Shown in pieces: positions 5,511-8,439 of a stretch of 8,439 bases of DNA. Below the pieces are notes generated by a model. That model made no database searches and was not told the DNA's origin. It worked only from the letters and a program-made list of their open reading frames with translations. The position numbers and the translations under genes are program-made. Within the stretch, counting starts at the first letter, position 1; each line of letters opens with the position of its first letter. The stretch is from assembly GCA_021790695.1 (NCBI GenBank), contig JAJYGJ010000045.1, forward strand, positions 1 to 8,439. The letters run 5' to 3'. Origin of the DNA: Nitrospirota bacterium (GTDB lineage Bacteria > Nitrospirota > Thermodesulfovibrionia > Thermodesulfovibrionales > JdFR-88).

Positions 5511-7469
5511 TCACCCTTTCCCCAGGGACCCGAGCCACGCCTGAAACATCAGGATGTTCCACAAACAATACTGCCGGTTGTAGTTGCCGGCCAGATGCTC
5601 GCTCCATTTCCGCCGGACGGGAAGCGGATTTAAATACCCTTCGCTCTTGAGTCTGCCGGCGTCAAGCAGGTCTTCGGCCCACGCCCTCAATGGTCCCCGC
5701 AACCAGCCGCCGATCGGGACCTTAAATCCGGCCTTGGGCCGTTCAATCAGCTTCGGCGGCACGTATTTATATAACACCTGCCGCAGCAGCCATTTGCTCC
5801 CGCCATTACGTATCTTCATTGATACCGGCACCTTCCAGGCGAATTCCACAACGCGGTGATCAAGAAATGGCAGGCGGGTTTCCAGGCTCGTACCCATGGC
5901 CGCGCGGTCCACCTTTACAAGGATGTCATCGGGAAGATAGCTGACCAGATCCAGGAACAACATGGTTTGCGTAAAGTCCTTCAGGTCGGCCTGCGAAGCA
6001 CGGTCCGTCAGTCGCGTCGGGGGCTCTTCGGAGGCCACTACAACGGCTTCCGGCGCCGCCCAGTGCGAAACGAGCCTTAAGTACATATCGACCCGATTAT
6101 CAATCTTCATGAACTCCATTACCTTTTGACGCCTGGCCAGCACGCTTCGTCTCAGCCTTTCGGGCAGCGCCGGCCCGGGAAGACTCAAAATGGATTCCAA
6201 CGCGCGCTGAGGCATCGCCGCCAGAACGGTTGCCGCGGCCCGCCTGGCCGGCATGGGCATCCATCCAATTGTCCCCCAGATGGACCGCGCCCGGCGATAC
6301 CGGCCATAACCCGCAAACAGTTCATCTCCGGCGTCGCCGGAAAGACTGACGGTAACGCTTCGGCGGGCAAGCCGGGATATAAGAAAGGTCGGTATCTGTG
6401 AAGAATCGGAAAATGGCTCGTCATAAAGCTCCGGCAGCCTGGGGATTACTTCCAGGGCGTCTTTCGGGGTAACATATAATTCCGCGTGATCGGTGCCCAG
6501 GTGCAGGGCGATCACCTTCGCGTATTGCGCCTCATCGAAATCTCTTTCCTGAAATCCGATTGTAAATGATTTTACCGGCCTGGGACTCTGGGCCTGCATC
6601 AGGGCGACAATCGTGGAAGAGTCCACGCCGCCGGAAAGAAACGCGCCTAAAGGAACGTCGGCCACCATTTGCTGTTTTATTGAACTCCGCAACAGGCAGT
6701 CAAGACGCTCGATTGCCTCATTTTCCGTGCCGCCATACGGTTCCCGGCTGCCCAGTTCCGCGATTTCCCTGGCGGACCAGTACGGCTTGGGGACAGCAGG
6801 GTCATTTCCCACGCCATCCGCCCTGATGTTCAACACGGTCCCCGGCAGGAGTTTGGAGACATCCCGGAAAATTGAATATGGAGCGGGTATGTAATTGTGC
6901 CGGAGAAGAAGGGCAAGCGCATCCCGGTTGATTTCCCCCCGCCATGCCGGATGCGCCCTCAGGGCCTTAAGTTCCGAGCCGAAAAGAAAACTCCTCCCCG
7001 ACCAGCCGTAATAGAGGGGTTTTTCTCCCAGCCGGTCCCGGACGAGCGACAAGACCCGCTCCTCGCGGTCCCACAAGGCAAAGGCGAACATGCCCACGAA
7101 GCCCTTTACCGCCGGTAATAAGCCCCACTTTTCAATGGCGGCCAGCATGCACTCCGTGTCCGAGTGCCCACGCCATTTACAGTCTCCGTTTTCATCTATG
7201 CGTCCGCGGATTTCATTGTGATTATAGATCTCGCCATTAAACACTATTACATACCTGCCGGATGATGAATGCATGGGCTGATGTCCGGAGGGGGAGATAT
7301 CCAGGATCGAAAGGCGCCTGTGCCCCAGCGCCACGCCGCTGCCTTTATCAAGCCATATTCCTTCGTCATCCGGACCGCGGTGCGCCAGGGCATTCGTCAT
7401 CCTCAGCAGGGCCGCCTCATTCAAAAAATTGTTTTCCCCGAAGTCAATGTAACCGGCGATGCCGCACAT
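5511..7469 (-). CDS. asnB: Asparagine synthetase (glutamine-hydrolysing) family amidotransferase
   Basis: The 652-aa protein has the full two-domain AsnB layout. The N-terminal class II glutaminase starts at Cys2 (MCGIAGY), the nucleophile after Met removal, with RGPDDEG (31-37), GHRRLSI (49-55), FNGEIYNH (77-84) and SDTE (103-106). The C-terminal synthetase domain has the ATP-binding SGGVDSS (279-285) and SGDAGDELFAGY (377-388). Near the C-terminus are a DRAAMGTSLETRLPFLDH segment and GFKVPIGGWL. All visible catalytic motifs look intact. Known members use Gln and ATP to turn aspartate into asparagine, but paralogues in polysaccharide loci can amidate sugar carboxylates, and the neighbouring glycosyltransferases make that plausible here. 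The ATG at 7469 is fixed by the need for Cys2. It lies 17 bases after the upstream stop, with only a weak ribosome binding site, so it is probably cotranscribed with that gene. Confidence 0.93.
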   Translation of the reverse strand: MCGIAGYIDFGENNFLNEAALLRMTNALAHRGPDDEGIWLDKGSGVALGHRRLSILDISPSGHQPMHSSSGRYVIVFNGEIYNHNEIRGRIDENGDCKWRGHSDTECMLAAIEKWGLLPAVKGFVGMFAFALWDREERVLSLVRDRLGEKPLYYGWSGRSFLFGSELKALRAHPAWRGEINRDALALLLRHNYIPAPYSIFRDVSKLLPGTVLNIRADGVGNDPAVPKPYWSAREIAELGSREPYGGTENEAIERLDCLLRSSIKQQMVADVPLGAFLSGGVDSSTIVALMQAQSPRPVKSFTIGFQERDFDEAQYAKVIALHLGTDHAELYVTPKDALEVIPRLPELYDEPFSDSSQIPTFLISRLARRSVTVSLSGDAGDELFAGYGRYRRARSIWGTIGWMPMPARRAAATVLAAMPQRALESILSLPGPALPERLRRSVLARRQKVMEFMKIDNRVDMYLRLVSHWAAPEAVVVASEEPPTRLTDRASQADLKDFTQTMLFLDLVSYLPDDILVKVDRAAMGTSLETRLPFLDHRVVEFAWKVPVSMKIRNGGSKWLLRQVLYKYVPPKLIERPKAGFKVPIGGWLRGPLRAWAEDLLDAGRLKSEGYLNPLPVRRKWSEHLAGNYNRQYCLWNILMFQAWLGSLGKG

Positions 7470-7486
7470 TTTATTTCGATCCGCCC

Positions 7487-8439
7487 CTATGAATTAACGG
7501 CAAATGACGCAACACGCAAAATCAACTCCTCATATTTCCCGGCAATCTCCCGCACGGCGTAAGGCGAAACCGCATCGGCGGACAGTCTTCCGGGTTTCCG
7601 GACCAGCCAGCGCCGGATAGCGGCCGCCAATGCGGGGGCGGAAACCGATTCAGCCAACTCGCACCCGGGGATCGCCTCCAGTATCTCTCTCGTCCCGCCC
7701 GCCGCCGGATTGGCTATAACGGGAGTGCCGCAGGCCAGGGCTTCCAACACCACGTTGGGAAGCGCCTCGTAGCGCGAACTCAGCACAAAGGCGTCCGCTC
7801 TGGCGAAAAAAGGATAGGGGTTTTTACGGAAACCCGCAAAGCGGACTCGCTCCGCCAGGCCTTTCTCACGCGCCAGATTTTCAAGCTGCCCCCGAAGACC
7901 GCCATCGCCAAGCAGCGTAAGTTTCAGACGGGGGTCGCCGCACAATGCCAGGGACTCGATCAGCAGGTCGAAACCTTTAGCATAGGTCAGCCTGCCTGCC
8001 GCCACAAGGCGAATCGCTCTCTCCGGGGCCGGGCGAGCGGGCTCCGGATCGTCCGGGATGCCCTCGGATGCCAGGCGATTGATGCGTTCTATATCCACGG
8101 GATTATAAATGATCACCGCTTTTTCCCGGTCAAGCGAAAAATTAACGGCCAGGTCGTCAAGCAGGTATCTCGATTGGCAAACCACCGCATCGAACCTGGA
8201 ATAGCAATGCCGGTAGGCCCATGTCCGCAGCCGCCGGTGTCTTTCGTTGCTCAGTTTATTGGACACGATGCTGGTTTCCCGCCCGACATAGCGCACCCCG
8301 CCGGCAAGCAACGGCCGGATGATGGACAACGCCAGGTTGAGATTTCCAAGCGCGGAGAATATGACATCCGGCTTACGCCGGCTAAGCATTATAATCTTCG
8401 GCAACGCGTAACGCACGCGAGTGCATTTCAGGTCGATTA
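7487..8439 (-). CDS. GT4-family glycosyltransferase, 5' end cut by window edge
   Basis: The frame is open to the right edge. A GTG at 8416 could look like a start, but the seven preceding in-frame residues (IDLKCTR) run smoothly into RVRYALPKII, and a GT4 enzyme of normal length (about 360-380 aa) would have some 50-60 more N-terminal residues. So the true start is outside. Visible, counted from the GTG codon: acceptor-domain sequence RRKPDVIFSALGNLNLAL (13-30), ICNPV-like IYNPVD (103-108), donor-domain GRLTYAKGFDLL (141-152), LGDGGLRGQLENLA (169-182) and the E-x7-E motif EALPNVVLE (217-225), followed by ACGTPVIA. It resembles GalNAc/GlcNAc-type GT4 transferases of polysaccharide clusters, but donor and acceptor are not predictable. 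The stop is TAG, 17 bases before the AsnB-like start. Action would be at the inner face of the cytoplasmic membrane. Confidence 0.9.
   Translation of the reverse strand, partial: IDLKCTRVRYALPKIIMLSRRKPDVIFSALGNLNLALSIIRPLLAGGVRYVGRETSIVSNKLSNERHRRLRTWAYRHCYSRFDAVVCQSRYLLDDLAVNFSLDREKAVIIYNPVDIERINRLASEGIPDDPEPARPAPERAIRLVAAGRLTYAKGFDLLIESLALCGDPRLKLTLLGDGGLRGQLENLAREKGLAERVRFAGFRKNPYPFFARADAFVLSSRYEALPNVVLEALACGTPVIANPAAGGTREILEAIPGCELAESVSAPALAAAIRRWLVRKPGRLSADAVSPYAVREIAGKYEELILRVASFAVNS

Noticed and set aside
8414..8416. GTG at 8416 as the start of the right-hand glycosyltransferase
   Set aside because: The frame remains open to the window edge with family-like residues before it, and starting here would remove the first part of the GT4 acceptor domain.

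Overview
The window is an internal slice of a surface-polysaccharide (exopolysaccharide, capsule or O-antigen) biosynthesis locus. Every supported gene reads on the minus strand, so transcription runs from high to low coordinates. I see no plus-strand gene, tRNA, rRNA, CRISPR array or insertion sequence. The GC-rich coding sequence, a near-consensus sigma70-type promoter and a motif typical of RfaH-controlled operons suggest a Gram-negative bacterium. A Desulfobacterota- or Nitrospirota-like host would fit, but that is only an impression from protein style and should be held loosely.

Layout in transcription order. (1) 8439-7487: a GT4 glycosyltransferase whose 5' end lies outside the window. 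(2) 7469-5511: a class II glutamine amidotransferase of the AsnB family, 17 bases behind the first gene and probably in the same transcript. (3) 5510-5003: about 500 bases without a convincing gene. It holds AT-rich palindromes, a minus-strand promoter (TTGACA, 17-base spacer, TATACT) and, about 100 bases downstream of the predicted start, a sequence matching the ops element that recruits RfaH/NusG-paralogue antiterminators. (4) 5002-3923: a soluble nucleotide-sugar 4,6-dehydratase/epimerase of the CapD/WbjB/FlaA1 group, starting at TTG behind a strong ribosome binding site. (5) 3926-3849: a relic of a second SDR gene, starting in a 4-base ATGA overlap and broken after 18 codons. (6) 3848-2619: a GT4 glycosyltransferase ending in a small terminator-like hairpin. 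(7) 2553-442: a two-domain protein with an N-terminal Gfo/Idh/MocA oxidoreductase and a C-terminal extended SDR. (8) 391-1: the start of an SQD1/SqdB-like SDR, cut by the left edge.

How they work together (inference): the dehydratase, the oxidoreductase-SDR fusion and the SqdB-like protein would make modified nucleotide sugars. The AsnB-like enzyme could amidate a sugar carboxylate or simply make asparagine. The two GT4 enzymes would add sugars to a lipid-linked repeat unit. The promoter plus ops-like site suggests that the set from 5002 leftwards is a long operon needing processive antitermination.

Most worth a second look: the ops-like leader, the decayed SqdB-like start at 3926-3849 that mirrors the intact start at 391, and the Gfo/Idh/MocA-SDR fusion. 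I do not see evidence for a wholly new kind of system.
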